A stretch of DNA of 56,314 bases from Adlercreutzia sp. ZJ141 (GCF_011038965.1 NZ_JAAKEB010000014.1:1-56314), one strand, 5' to 3'. Numbered from the stretch's first letter, positions 22,788 through 32,476 are shown. The notes: generated from the sequence alone by a model not told the origin. Made by a program: numbers and translations.

Positions 22788-23504
22788 CTATTCTACCGTT
22801 GTTCCGATGCTTTCACCCTTGAGGGCGCGAGAAATGTTGCCGGCAACGGTGAGATCGAACACAATCATAGGAATGTTGTTGTCCATACACAGCGATGTAG
22901 CCGTTGCATCCATAACATGCAGGCCGCGATTGAGTACGTCCATGTAACTGATGCGATCGAATTTCTTCGCATCGGGATTGCTCTTCGGATCGGAATCGTA
23001 GACGCCGTCGACTTTCGTCGCCTTCATCAGACAATCGACGTCGAGCTCACACGCGCGCAGTGCCGCCGTGGTGTCGGTAGTGAAATAGGGGTTACCGGTA
23101 CCCGCCGCCAAAATGACCACGCGCCCCTTTTCCATATGGCGCAGCGCACGACGACGGATGTAAGGTTCCGACACCTCTTGCATGTTGATGGCACTCTGAA
23201 CGCGGGAATAGATACCACGACGCTCGAACGCGTCTTGTAACGCGAGTGCATTCATAACGGTTGCAAGCATGCCGATGTAGTCAGCCTGCGCGCGATCCAT
23301 ACCCTCGGCCGATCCCGCAAGACCACGGAAGATGTTTCCGCCGCCCACCACGATGGCCAGCTGCACACCGCCGTTCACGACTTCCCCAATCTGATCAACC
23401 AGGTCATCGACAACTTTCGGGTCGATTCCGTAGCCGAGGTCACCCGCCAGGGCCTCGCCAGACAGCTTCAGCAGCACGCGCTTGTATTGGTAGTCTTCAG
23501 ACAT
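22788..23504 (-). CDS. pyrH: UMP kinase
   Basis: Phosphorylates UMP to UDP in pyrimidine metabolism; a hexameric amino-acid-kinase-fold enzyme. It has [12 protein letters not shown] near the N-terminus, [30 protein letters not shown] and [16 protein letters not shown]-like [19 protein letters not shown]. Two ATG codons lie six bases apart; I prefer 23502-23504 because GGAG is nine bases upstream of it and only three from the other. The result is 238 residues, the family length. Confidence 0.96.
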   Translation of the reverse strand: MSEDYQYKRVLLKLSGEALAGDLGYGIDPKVVDDLVDQIGEVVNGGVQLAIVVGGGNIFRGLAGSAEGMDRAQADYIGMLATVMNALALQDAFERRGIYSRVQSAINMQEVSEPYIRRRALRHMEKGRVVILAAGTGNPYFTTDTTAALRACELDVDCLMKATKVDGVYDSDPKSNPDAKKFDRISYMDVLNRGLHVMDATATSLCMDNNIPMIVFDLTVAGNISRALKGESIGTTVE

Positions 23505-23564
23505 GGGCATCTTCTCCCGTCTTCCGGTTGGTATAACTGTTGCATAAACGTTCACATAGTACCC

Positions 23565-23599
23565 GAAAACAAACGCCCGCGTACACAACGCAGGCGTTT
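23565..23599 (-). terminator. Terminator after the DUF2752 gene
   Basis: AAACGCC...GGCGTTT (23571-23577 with 23593-23599), with a further GCGT/ACGC pairing inside. On the minus strand it is followed by TTTGTTTTC. It separates the DUF4234/DUF2752 pair from pyrH. Confidence 0.7.
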
Positions 23600-23710
23600 C
23601 CAGCTATTCAACGCAAACGGAAAAATGAGATTGAGCACACAAAAGAACGCAGAAGCATGAGACAGCGTAAGATAAAGCAAGGCAAAGCCGAACAAGACAA
23701 CGTGCGGCAC

Positions 23711-24223
23711 CTACATCAGGTTGCGTACAACACCGAACACGAGCAGTACCACCACCATGGCGATGGCAAGCACATTCGCCCATGTAGGCAGACGCATCGA
23801 CCCCTCACACACGTAGCCTCGCACAAGAACTGCGGCCAGCACCGCACCAGCTGGCAGCAAACACAGAATGGCGGCGTTATGATGAAACGCCGCCTCGAAA
23901 TCGAGTCGAAGCAGATCGAGGCACATGCGGCTGACCCCACACCCTGGGCAGAGCAACCCCGTCAGCTCATGAAAAACACATGGCACCCCGATGCCAGTTA
24001 CCGCAAAGAACACTGCGTATACAAGCCCCACCACAAGGGCGATACCCGCAGCTTTTGCCAGGCGGCGGGCCCGCGTGCACCGATCGGATAGATCGGACGA
24101 AGCAAGGTTCGCAGGCGAAGCAACCGCTGCGACAGCTATCTCGCGTGGTGCACACGGGCGCACGGAGCCACAGGTGCTCGGTGCGCCCTGTGACGGCATG
24201 CTCAGTTCGCGCTGATTTTCCAT
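23711..24223 (-). CDS. DUF2752 small membrane protein
   Basis: 170 residues: a soluble N-terminal third of no recognisable fold, then three hydrophobic helices. Between the first and second lies HELTGLLCPGCGVSRMCLDLL, the CPxCG signature that defines DUF2752. The function of the family is unknown; the cysteine pair may bind metal at the membrane. It starts seven bases after the DUF4234 gene, and the two look co-transcribed. Confidence 0.82.
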   Translation of the reverse strand: MENQRELSMPSQGAPSTCGSVRPCAPREIAVAAVASPANLASSDLSDRCTRARRLAKAAGIALVVGLVYAVFFAVTGIGVPCVFHELTGLLCPGCGVSRMCLDLLRLDFEAAFHHNAAILCLLPAGAVLAAVLVRGYVCEGSMRLPTWANVLAIAMVVVLLVFGVVRNLM

Positions 24224-24229
24224 TCGGTA

Positions 24230-24901
24230 CTACGCAAGCGGAGCTAAGTTGTTCAGCTCGTTTTGGATCAGACAGTCGTTCACGATACCGAAGCCGAACA
24301 GCGCCAACACCAGATACAGGATGGCGCTGCTGTTGTCGGCCGCACCCGTTTGACGACGGCGGATTTCCGCAACTTTCTCGCCAGCCTTGTAATACCAGTA
24401 AATGCCGTAGATGCCACACGTAAGAATGGAGAACAGGATAACCATGCCACCCGAGGTGTCCTGCGGATGACCACTTGCCGTATTCAACTCATTCACCAGG
24501 CAATATATCCAGTATATGCCGTAGATGCCACATGTAATGATAGACAGCAGAATGCACACGGCAATGTTGCGGTTGACTGGCGGATACGGCCCCGTGGGTA
24601 CCGCATAAGCCACAGACGGAATCGCAGTTGGCGGAACCTGATAGCCCGGCTGCCCATACGCTGCATAGGGCTGCCCGTAGCCGGCGGCGTCGTAAGGCTG
24701 TTGGTAACCCGGCTGTTCATAGGGTTGCTGATAACCCGAAGGTACTGCGTCTTGACCCGGCTGCGACATCATAGGCTGAACCACAGGCATAGGCTGACCC
24801 ACTGATGGCTCATTAGTTTGCGCACCTGATAAAGATGCGCCGCATCCTACACAGTACATAGCTTCTTGAGTGTTCTCACGTCCGCAATGGGGGCACAGCA
24901 T
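24230..24901 (-). CDS. Zinc-ribbon DUF4234 membrane protein
   Basis: 223 residues. A short zinc ribbon opens the protein (Cys3, Cys6, Cys17, Cys20), then a Gln/Pro/Tyr/Gly-rich linker with repeats such as GYQQPYEQPGYQQPYDAAGY (about 50-100). The membrane part has two similar halves, each with ITCGIYGIYW followed by a charged loop, which is the DUF4234 pattern. The function is unknown. I chose the ATG at 24899-24901, seven bases after AGGAG; a TTG two codons earlier is also in frame. It precedes the DUF2752 gene. Confidence 0.82.
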   Translation of the reverse strand: MLCPHCGRENTQEAMYCVGCGASLSGAQTNEPSVGQPMPVVQPMMSQPGQDAVPSGYQQPYEQPGYQQPYDAAGYGQPYAAYGQPGYQVPPTAIPSVAYAVPTGPYPPVNRNIAVCILLSIITCGIYGIYWIYCLVNELNTASGHPQDTSGGMVILFSILTCGIYGIYWYYKAGEKVAEIRRRQTGAADNSSAILYLVLALFGFGIVNDCLIQNELNNLAPLA

Positions 24902-25134
24902 GGCCAATCTCCTATCATGTCTTCGCCTTCAGCTCGGTTATTCTTCTTGACGCCACATTCTTTTGAAAAGCAACACAGCCTTCCCGAACCGAAAGCAATG
25001 ATAGCGCACACCCCGGTCACAACCGCGCCGAAACGCACCCGTTACGAATCTGATACAAAAGGAAGGTTGTGTAATTCCGTCGACCCAAAAGCCACGGAAC
25101 AAGTCCCTTCAATACAGTGATATCTCTGTTTAGC

Positions 25135-26043
25135 TTACTGACATTGGGCCGGCCCACCGTGCGCGCCGTCATACGAACGAACGTCGTTCAGGTAGTCAAG
25201 GAAGCGCTTCGTTGCCAGCGACAAGGTTTGCTTCTGCCGCTTCACCAGACATATATTGCGAAACACCGGGTTTTCCAGCGGACGAATTACGATGTCGTAC
25301 GGCATTCGGCGCAGCACTAAATCGGGCTGAATGCCCACACACAAACCACTTTCCACCATGCTCATCATCGACAGGTCGTCCCACGTGGTAACCAGCGTGT
25401 TCGGTGTGAAGCCCGCCTCATCGAACGCTTTCTTGTACAGCGCTTGATCACCCTTCTCGGTGAGCGCGAACAGTTCGTTGCGCAGCTCATTAATAGGCAC
25501 ACGGGAACGCGAGGTCAGACGATGCCCGCGCGGCAGCAGCACCTTAAGCTCGTCTTCCTGGAGAAACTCAGACGTTAAACCCGGCCGCGTCGACTCGCGG
25601 GATATGGCGCATTCAACGCGACCTTGCTCCACCTTGTCTTCGAGTTCTTCATAGTCGCCCACCACAAACTCGAATCGTACGCGTGGATACTCTTCCTGAA
25701 AACGCTTGATAACCTGGGGAAACCAATGCGTTGCGATGCTGGACATGGTACCAATGCGCACCAAGCCCGTATGTAGGCCATTCAAATCGTCAACTTGCAT
25801 CTGCAGCTTGCGATGCTCTTCACATACACTCAGCACATACGGAAGCAGTTCCTCGCCATCGGAGGTGAGGCGAACACCCGACCGATCGCGTTCGAGCAAC
25901 GTCACCTTCCATTCGCTTTCAAGGTCGCTGATCATACGACTTATGCCCGACTGCGAATACGACAGTATTTCGGCTGCCTTCGTGAAGCTGCCGTAACGTA
26001 CGGTTTCTGCAAACGCGAGATACTTTTGGATGTTGGTATCCAT
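25135..26043 (-). CDS. LysR-family transcription regulator
   Basis: 302 residues with an N-terminal winged helix (1-60, including SFTKAAEILSYSQSGISRMISDLESEW) and the periplasmic-binding-protein-like effector domain after it. It starts three bases after the next LysR gene ends, directly behind GGGGAGGGG, so the two are one transcript. Their N-terminal domains are nearly the same and the pair looks like a tandem duplication. The effector is unknown. Confidence 0.9.
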   Translation of the reverse strand: MDTNIQKYLAFAETVRYGSFTKAAEILSYSQSGISRMISDLESEWKVTLLERDRSGVRLTSDGEELLPYVLSVCEEHRKLQMQVDDLNGLHTGLVRIGTMSSIATHWFPQVIKRFQEEYPRVRFEFVVGDYEELEDKVEQGRVECAISRESTRPGLTSEFLQEDELKVLLPRGHRLTSRSRVPINELRNELFALTEKGDQALYKKAFDEAGFTPNTLVTTWDDLSMMSMVESGLCVGIQPDLVLRRMPYDIVIRPLENPVFRNICLVKRQKQTLSLATKRFLDYLNDVRSYDGAHGGPAQCQ

Positions 26044-26046
26044 GGA

Positions 26047-27021
26047 CTATTCCCCTCCCCCGCGCACATCGCTCGCGGCGCGTGCCGCCAGGCCGCCTGC
26101 CGCCGCTTCGTTTGCCGCCGCGTCGACCCCAAACCGGTCGCAGTTGCGGTACGGCAGGTACTCTAAAAACTTTCGAGTAGCCACCGATGCCGCATCGAGG
26201 CTTTTCAGAATGACGCCCACGTCGCGGCTGCGCGCATGCGCAAGTGGCCGCATGACAATACGGAAAGCCTTTCGCCGCGTGCACATCTCGGGCATAATAC
26301 TCACACCCAGCCCGCGCTCGACCATGGCCAATGCGGCGTCGTCGATCCAGCCGGCAGCAATGGTGTTGGGCGTAAGCCCCCACCGCTCGATCGCCTTTGA
26401 CACCACGTCGTTCTCTTCCTTGTCACCGAATCGCTCAGGCAAGATGAACGGGTATTCGAGCAATTCTTCGGGTGGCACCTCATCGAGTTCAGCGAGCGGG
26501 TGTCCTTCCGGCAGCACCGCCACCCACCCTTCGCTTTCCAGCGGTATCTCGTGAAAGCGACCCGACGCAGGCAGGCGCAAAAACGCGCAGTCGAGGGTTC
26601 CCTCGCGCACCTTCGTTTCGAGCTCGCCGTAGTCACCCTGCACGACCTCGTAGCGAATGCCCGGGTAGTCGGCGCGAAATGCCCCTATGATGTTGGGAAG
26701 CCACACAGTTGACAACACCGACGTGGCCCCAATGCGAATGAGACCCGTGTCGATGCCGCGCACCTGATCGATATGCATGCACAGATCGTCGTACATCCGG
26801 CACATCTTCTGCATAGGACCGAGCAGCTCTTCGCCGTCGGAAGTAAGACGCACGCCCGCGCGATCGCGATCGAGCAGTACCACGCCACATTCGCGCTCGA
26901 GCTCACCGACCATGCGACTGATACCCGATTGCGAGTACGACAGCAGTTCGGCCGCCTTCGTGAAGCTGCCGTAACGCGCCGTCTCCACGAACGCCCTGCA
27001 TTTCTGCACGCTCACTTCCAT
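26047..27021 (-). CDS. LysR-family transcription regulator (tandem paralogue)
   Basis: 324 residues, close in sequence to the downstream LysR gene over the first 60 residues (YGSFTKAAELLSYSQSGISRM) and more distant in the effector domain. The C-terminal 30 residues are an Ala/Arg/Gly-rich tail not shared by its partner. It begins 57 bases after ecfT on the same strand. Read-through from the transporter operon is possible, which would link it to tryptophan supply, but no binding site was identified. Confidence 0.9.
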   Translation of the reverse strand: MEVSVQKCRAFVETARYGSFTKAAELLSYSQSGISRMVGELERECGVVLLDRDRAGVRLTSDGEELLGPMQKMCRMYDDLCMHIDQVRGIDTGLIRIGATSVLSTVWLPNIIGAFRADYPGIRYEVVQGDYGELETKVREGTLDCAFLRLPASGRFHEIPLESEGWVAVLPEGHPLAELDEVPPEELLEYPFILPERFGDKEENDVVSKAIERWGLTPNTIAAGWIDDAALAMVERGLGVSIMPEMCTRRKAFRIVMRPLAHARSRDVGVILKSLDAASVATRKFLEYLPYRNCDRFGVDAAANEAAAGGLAARAASDVRGGGE

Positions 27022-27078
27022 GCCGCGATTCCCTGCCTTTCAACGCGTTTCTTACACCCTGCGGGCTACGCGTTTATG

Positions 27079-27837
27079 CTACAGGATGATCGCCACCACG
27101 AACAGAGCAAAGCACGCCACGATCATGATGAAATCAGCTAAAGCAAATGCGTGCTTCTTCCAGGCACTCGTACGCGTGCGCAGGTTGAACCCGCGCAGCT
27201 CGGCCGCCACAGCAATGGCGTCAGTACGCTTCACCGACGATATGAGCAGCGGCACGCACAACGGCACCATGAGCGCAATTCGCTTCACCACGTTGCCCGT
27301 GTCAAACCGCACACCACGCGCCTTCTGAGCCTCCATGATGGCCGACATCTCATCCATGAACACGGGAATGAAGCGAATTGCGGTGGTAACGGTGAACGCA
27401 TACTTATACGGCAGGTGCCATTTCCCCACCAGCTCGTTGGTAAGGTCGTTGATCTGGGTGGTCATAAACGCAATGGACAGCGGCAACACCATGCACACCA
27501 CTTTGAGCACCACGAGCACACCGCTGAGCAGGCCCTCGTCGGTAATCATGAACCACCCCGCCTGGACAAGCGGGGTGCCCGTACGTACGCACAACACCTG
27601 CAGCACCAGCACGATAAGCGCAAGCGAGCCAAGCGCGGTAACTAGCTTCGCACAGGGTTTGAAGCAGCCACAGATTGCCGCCACGATAAGCTGTGCCACA
27701 ATGAGCGCCAGCACGTATGCGTGATTACCGCAAACGGCTGCACCCACGCACACCGCAAACGCTGCAACCAACTTGGTGAGCGGATGCATCCGATGGAGAA
27801 AACTCTCGCCTGGAATGTAGGAAAACACGCTATCCAT
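27079..27837 (-). CDS. ecfT: ECF transporter transmembrane component EcfT
   Basis: 252 residues with four to five membrane helices and the coupling motif near ELRGFNLRTRTSAWKK, which docks on the two ATPases. Energy-coupling-factor transporters import vitamins and similar micronutrients. The ATG at 27835-27837 follows AGGTGAG and lies one base past the upstream ATPase stop. It is the last of four genes that make a complete dedicated transporter (S, A, A', T). Confidence 0.9.
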   Translation of the reverse strand: MDSVFSYIPGESFLHRMHPLTKLVAAFAVCVGAAVCGNHAYVLALIVAQLIVAAICGCFKPCAKLVTALGSLALIVLVLQVLCVRTGTPLVQAGWFMITDEGLLSGVLVVLKVVCMVLPLSIAFMTTQINDLTNELVGKWHLPYKYAFTVTTAIRFIPVFMDEMSAIMEAQKARGVRFDTGNVVKRIALMVPLCVPLLISSVKRTDAIAVAAELRGFNLRTRTSAWKKHAFALADFIMIVACFALFVVAIIL

Positions 27838-27838
27838 A

Positions 27839-28825
27839 CTACTCACCTGCCTTGCATTCGAATGTTTCGCCAGATGAGGCAACAGCTTCGCCACCGGCGA
27901 GCGTGGCGATGGCGCTCGCCAACTCGTCGGCACAGAACTTGCCGCCAAGCTGCGGATAATCCTTCGCCAGCTGCGTTGACAGCTCGCAGATCTGCGGCGG
28001 AATCAGCGAAGCACGCTGTAAGGTATCGCGCTCGGAGAACACATCGCGCGGCGTACCATCGAGCAGCACACGACCTTCCGCAAGCACGATTGCTCGGCTG
28101 GCGAAATCGAGTACCACTTCCATGTCGTGACACACCATGACCACCGTGGCACCCGCTTCGTTCATGCGCTTAATATGGGTCATCATCTCCATGCACTCGC
28201 TGTAGTCAAACCCAGTGGTGGGCTCGTCGAGCAGCAGCACACAGGGATCAACCGCGATCAGACCCGCCAAAGCAACGGCTTGGCGCTGACCACGCGACAG
28301 GTTGAACGGATCGGCGTCTCCATCAAGGTGCAACAGCTCGAGCACCTCGTCGGCGCGCGCTTTCTGCTGCTCTGCCGTACCACACTGCAGCGCGCGCAAA
28401 CCAAACAGCACTTCGTCGTAAACGGTGTTCTGGCAGATCTGCCGGTCGGGGTTTTGAAACAGAAAGCCCACATGGCGCGCAATATCGCTCACCTTCGCCT
28501 CGGCAGTGTCGAGACCGCATACCCGCACGTGCCCAGAAGCTGGAGCAAGTAGCCCGTCGGCAAGGCGCAGTATGGTCGATTTGCCGGTCCCGTTTGGCCC
28601 GAGCACAGCTACAAACTCGCCCGGCTGTATGCGGAAGCTGATACCACGCAGCACCTCGGCTTCTGCATATCCGAAGTGCACGTCGGAGAATTCGATGACA
28701 GGTTTTTGGTCTGCACCTTCGATGCTAGGCGCGCAGACACCGGCAAGCGAACAGGATGATTCTACGGATTCCTCGGCCACCTGTGTCCGCACGGCGGGCG
28801 CGGCTTTCTTCTCGAATAGGCTCAC
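27839..28825 (-). CDS. ecfA: ECF transporter ATP-binding protein (second)
   Basis: 328 residues. After about 40 extra N-terminal residues come Walker A GPNGTGKS (76-83), the Q-loop FLFQNPDRQICQNTV, signature LSRGQRQAVALAG and Walker B VLLLDEP. The start is GTG, overlapping the upstream stop as GTGA and seven bases after GGAGG. The signature has Arg where LSGGQ is usual, as often seen in one of the two ECF ATPases. It should pair with the next gene as a heterodimer. Confidence 0.92.
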   Translation of the reverse strand: MSLFEKKAAPAVRTQVAEESVESSCSLAGVCAPSIEGADQKPVIEFSDVHFGYAEAEVLRGISFRIQPGEFVAVLGPNGTGKSTILRLADGLLAPASGHVRVCGLDTAEAKVSDIARHVGFLFQNPDRQICQNTVYDEVLFGLRALQCGTAEQQKARADEVLELLHLDGDADPFNLSRGQRQAVALAGLIAVDPCVLLLDEPTTGFDYSECMEMMTHIKRMNEAGATVVMVCHDMEVVLDFASRAIVLAEGRVLLDGTPRDVFSERDTLQRASLIPPQICELSTQLAKDYPQLGGKFCADELASAIATLAGGEAVASSGETFECKAGE

Positions 28826-29658
28826 GACAGCACCTCCTTCACGTAACTGCAAGCGTCGGCGACCGTTGCCACCACGCGTCCGTCACCAACGCCGCGTTCG
28901 GTCATGCGGTCGCACAGTGTCGCCACGCGAGGGCAGTTGATACCAATTCGCTCCATATCCTTATAGCGGCGCAGCACGTCGGCAACTGTCCCTTCAAGCA
29001 CGATGCGACCTTTGTCCATAACCGCGATGCGCGCTGCGTACTCACACAGCAACATAACCTTCTGTTCGACGACGACAACCGTCACGCCGTGCTGGTTAAG
29101 CTCGCGCAGCACGTCGAAAATCTGCCGACTTGACACCGGATCGAGCTCACCAGTAGGCTCATCGAGCAAGATAACATCGGGTCTTAAAGCAAGAATTGCT
29201 GCAATGGCAACCTTTTGCTTCTGCCCACCGGAAAGCGTCGCGATGCGCCGATTGCGCAGGTCGGGAATACCCACCGCTTCGAGCGCCTGCAACATGCGAC
29301 CTTCTATTTGGTCGTGTGGCACACCGAAGTTTTCAAGTCCAAACAGCAGCTCATCTTCGACCACGGCAGCCACCATTTGGCTGTCAATATCTTGACTCAC
29401 CGTGCCGATGACAAGCGACAGATCGGAAAGCTGTGCGTCGAACGTATCAACGCCGTCCACTTCGACCGATCCGAAGTAGTCACCATGATAATGATGCGGA
29501 ATAAGCCCGTTGATAGCTGATGTCAGTGTGGTCTTGCCCGCACCACTTTCCCCAATGATTCCGAGGAAGTCGCCTTTTTTTACATGAAGTGTCACATCTT
29601 TGAGCGCCGGCGCGCTTCCATGCTCATACGTGAACGACAAGTTGTTTACCTTGATCAC
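28822..29658 (-). CDS. ecfA: ECF transporter ATP-binding protein (first)
   Basis: 278 residues with Walker A GESGAGKT (36-43), LSGGQKQKVAIAAILAL and the Walker B VILLDEPTGELDP. The start codon is GTG at 29656-29658, behind GGGAAAGGG. It follows the S-component gene by 40 bases and overlaps the second ATPase by four. Together they energise uptake by the TrpP-like S subunit and EcfT. Confidence 0.92.
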   Translation of the reverse strand: MIKVNNLSFTYEHGSAPALKDVTLHVKKGDFLGIIGESGAGKTTLTSAINGLIPHHYHGDYFGSVEVDGVDTFDAQLSDLSLVIGTVSQDIDSQMVAAVVEDELLFGLENFGVPHDQIEGRMLQALEAVGIPDLRNRRIATLSGGQKQKVAIAAILALRPDVILLDEPTGELDPVSSRQIFDVLRELNQHGVTVVVVEQKVMLLCEYAARIAVMDKGRIVLEGTVADVLRRYKDMERIGINCPRVATLCDRMTERGVGDGRVVATVADACSYVKEVLS

Positions 29659-29698
29659 GCGCTTCCCTTTCCCAACGTCGGAGCCGATTGTCGTAAGA

Positions 29699-30271
29699 CT
29701 ACTGGCGCTTCAATGCGCGCAGCAACGGAATGATAAGAATTTGCACCAAAACGGTGTTGATGACGGCGGTAATCACCACAATGGGAGCGAACTGAATCAG
29801 ACCAGCCATAACGTCCATACTCTTTACTACCACCACGATGGCCGAGAATACGCTACCTGACACGAACGTACCCAAAAACGTACCCACAGCAGGGCGGAAG
29901 TCAAACGACTTCGGCGTTGGCAAACCCGCAATAGCACCGATGACGATGCCGCCGAGCAACTCTGACACAAAGTTTACGAACGGTGTGCCACACAGAAGCG
30001 GAATCTGGCAGATGGCGGCGGCAAGCAAGCCGATGATGGCACCGTACATGGCTCCCTGACCTGGGTTGCTCGGACGAATGAGCAGCACCGCCAAGCAGTA
30101 CGACGCAATAACGAAGTTCGGCTTCACGCCACCCTGAAACATCATGCCCACCACAAGCTTCAGAACCGCACCAGCCGCAAGCAGCACCGCCACTAACACC
30201 AGATCGCTGATGTCTAAGCCCTTCTTCTTGCCAGTGTTTTTCATCTCTCGCTTTTGCGCAACGTTTTCCAT
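29699..30271 (-). CDS. TrpP-like substrate-binding (S) component of an ECF transporter, probable tryptophan uptake
   Basis: 190 residues with six hydrophobic helices. The stretch GGVKPNFVIASYCLAVLLIR, then GAIIGLLAAAICQIP and the later PFVNFVSELLGGIVIG, resembles the tryptophan transporter TrpP of Firmicutes in order and wording (GGMKPD.., ..QIPN..). Above it sits a T-box with a UGG specifier, so tryptophan is the best substrate guess; this rests on motif memory and context. The ATG at 30269-30271 follows AGGTGGAAACT. A longer in-frame extension would run into the T-box terminator and is rejected. Confidence 0.8.
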   Translation of the reverse strand: MENVAQKREMKNTGKKKGLDISDLVLVAVLLAAGAVLKLVVGMMFQGGVKPNFVIASYCLAVLLIRPSNPGQGAMYGAIIGLLAAAICQIPLLCGTPFVNFVSELLGGIVIGAIAGLPTPKSFDFRPAVGTFLGTFVSGSVFSAIVVVVKSMDVMAGLIQFAPIVVITAVINTVLVQILIIPLLRALKRQ

Positions 30272-30339
30272 AGTTTCCACCTTTCCCTTCTGGCCGCTTA
30301 CAGCGCTTCCCGCGCAGCTTCGCCCATCGTTCTGCCCAC

Positions 30340-30628
30340 AAAAAAAGACCTGTCCTTCGCTTCCAAAGGACAGGTCTTCAAACCTGCGGTGCCACCTTTG
30401 CTTGACCCTTTCGGGCCCTCTCATGAGCGAGCCATCACCCGCTCTGCCTTTAACGCAGGCTCACGGTCCAGATACTCAGCCGGAACCGCTCCGCAACGCG
30501 CTTGGAGGCTCCAACTTTTCCCCTTTCCCTCGGCGATCCATTTGCCATCCAGCATTTCTGCGGGAATCTCAGCTGCACCCGCTCTCTGTGAGCGCTTATG
30601 ATGGTTTAACCTTCGCCTCATCGGTTTC
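30340..30628 (-). promoter_or_regulatory. T-box riboswitch with Trp specifier, controlling the ECF operon
   Basis: Minus strand. The T-box core AAAGGTGGCACCGCAGG lies at 30384-30400. It is followed by the terminator AAGACCTGTCCTT...AAGGACAGGTCTT and T run (30340-30378). Stem I is recognisable from AGAGAGCGGGTGCAGCTGAG (about 30572-30587 region). The basal helix GGCGA (30613-30617) pairs with TCGCC (30532-30536), and immediately above it on the 3' side is TGG-A: specifier UGG at 30538-30540. Uncharged tRNA-Trp would favour read-through into the transporter genes. A weak TAATAC -10 (near 30641-30646) lies upstream. Confidence 0.9.
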
Positions 30629-30702
30629 AAAGGTATTAAGTTGTGGCCGAAACTCTAACACAGCAAAACGAGCCGCGCAAGGTACTTTTTCTAGCGCTTT
30701 TT

Positions 30703-32475
30703 CTAGCGAGCTGCAGCCAGCAGTTCACGAGCGTGGGCAAGCGAGACGTCGGTTGCTTCGCCTGAAAGCATGCGGGCTATTTCGGCTGGCCGTTCGTCAA
30801 CGCCAAGGCAGCACAGGTCGGTTTCGGGAAGACCATCGGCTCCTTCAATCTTGCGAACCACGTAATGGGTATCACCCCGTACCGCGACCTGAGCAAGATG
30901 CGTGACCACAATCACCTGATGCGTGCGCGCCAGATCAGCCAGCACGTCAGCAAGTGCGACAGCGGTTGAGCCGCCCACACCGGCATCAACTTCATCGAAT
31001 ACGAGCGTGTCAACCTCGTCGCGATCGCCGAGCACCACCTTTACAGCCAGCATCACGCGACTCACCTCGCCACCCGACGCAATGCGCGCAAGTGGACGGG
31101 CCTGCATGCCGTCACCTGGGCGAAACAGGAACTCAACGGAATGCGCACCTGCACGTGTCCACTGCTCACGAGGCAGCGGCGACACATCGCATACGAGCTG
31201 CGAGCCACCCATCTCCAAACGAGCCATCTGTGCCGTAACGGCGCGGGCGAAACGCGGGGCTGCTTCCGTCCGCACATCACCAAGCACCGCAGCCGCACAT
31301 GCAAGCTCGGATTCGGCCTGATCAAGCGCCGCACGGGCAGCGCGTTCACGCTCGGAAGCGTCGTCCACAAGAGATACCACCTCAGCCGCGCGCTCCCATG
31401 CATCAATCACATCCTCCATGCGCGGCCCGTACGCGCGCAGCAAGCCTTGCAACTCAGACATACGCTCCTGCTGTGCGCGAAGCTGCGCTTCATCAAACTC
31501 GATGTCATCGCGATAGGCGCGTGCGTCGCGCGCTACGTCTTCAAGCACGTAGCCCGCCTCGCGAAGTGACTCAGCATACGCGGCCAGTGATTCGTCATAG
31601 CACGACGCCTGATCAAGTGCAGCCACAGCGGCATTCAGCCCGTCAAGTGCGCCCCCTTCGCCTGCGAGCGACTCATGCGCCGCATTCGCGGCAACCGCCA
31701 AGGTTTCGGCGTGCTCCGCCTTGCTAAGCGATGTGGCAAGCGCGTCGTATTCCCCTGCTTCGGGGCGAACAGCTTCCATACGTTTCAGCACAAAACGCGC
31801 CTCATCGAGTTTTGCTGACGAAGATTCTCGGGCCTCAAGCACGCGGGCAAGGTTTGCCGCTGCATGCTCCGCCTGAGAAAACGCCTCAGCGTACGCCTGT
31901 CTTGCCGTCGCAACCTCGTCACCCGCCCATGCGTCGAGCAAGCGAAGGTGCGATGCAGACTTCATGAGTTGCTGGTGCTCATGCTGGCCGCATAAATCGA
32001 TACGCGGGGCAATACAGCGCGCAAGCTCACCAACACTCGCCATATGTCCGTCAATGCTCACGCGAGAACGACCATCCGCAGTCACGCTGCGTACGGCAAC
32101 AAGCTCCACGGAATCAGACGCATCGGGGCCAACATATTCAAGAAGACTCTCACGAGCAACTTCGACAGGTTCGCCGCCAAAACCCTCAGGGTCGGCAGCC
32201 ACTGCGCCGACAGCAGGCACATGCGCAGACTCCTCAAACGAAGCAGAATCTCCCGGTTGAGCGTTGAAATAGAATCGCCCGCTCACCCGCAGCGCGCTTT
32301 CACCATCGCGCACTGCGTCTTTGTCGGCACGCGCACCCATGAGCAGCTTACATGCCGACAACAGCGCCGTCTTGCCCGCACCTGTTTCACCCGTGACTAC
32401 TGTCATACCACGCGCCGGACACAACGCCGCCGAGCGGATAAGCGCGAGGTTTTCCACCTGAATCTCATCGATCAC
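30703..32475 (-). CDS. recN: DNA repair protein RecN
   Basis: An SMC-like ATPase acting in double-strand-break repair. The 590 residues start with MIDEIQVENLALIRSAAL and Walker A GETGAGKT (29-36). A long Ala/Glu-rich coiled coil fills the middle. The C-terminus has FLFRPGDGMQARPLARIASGGE, which includes the ABC-type signature, and the Walker B LVFDEVDAGVGG. The start is GTG at 32473-32475 behind GGAGGG. It is slightly longer than the usual 550. The start lies one base past the stop of the Schlafen/AlbA gene, so the two are coupled. Confidence 0.96.
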   Translation of the reverse strand: MIDEIQVENLALIRSAALCPARGMTVVTGETGAGKTALLSACKLLMGARADKDAVRDGESALRVSGRFYFNAQPGDSASFEESAHVPAVGAVAADPEGFGGEPVEVARESLLEYVGPDASDSVELVAVRSVTADGRSRVSIDGHMASVGELARCIAPRIDLCGQHEHQQLMKSASHLRLLDAWAGDEVATARQAYAEAFSQAEHAAANLARVLEARESSSAKLDEARFVLKRMEAVRPEAGEYDALATSLSKAEHAETLAVAANAAHESLAGEGGALDGLNAAVAALDQASCYDESLAAYAESLREAGYVLEDVARDARAYRDDIEFDEAQLRAQQERMSELQGLLRAYGPRMEDVIDAWERAAEVVSLVDDASERERAARAALDQAESELACAAAVLGDVRTEAAPRFARAVTAQMARLEMGGSQLVCDVSPLPREQWTRAGAHSVEFLFRPGDGMQARPLARIASGGEVSRVMLAVKVVLGDRDEVDTLVFDEVDAGVGGSTAVALADVLADLARTHQVIVVTHLAQVAVRGDTHYVVRKIEGADGLPETDLCCLGVDERPAEIARMLSGEATDVSLAHARELLAAAR

Positions 32476-32476
32476 G

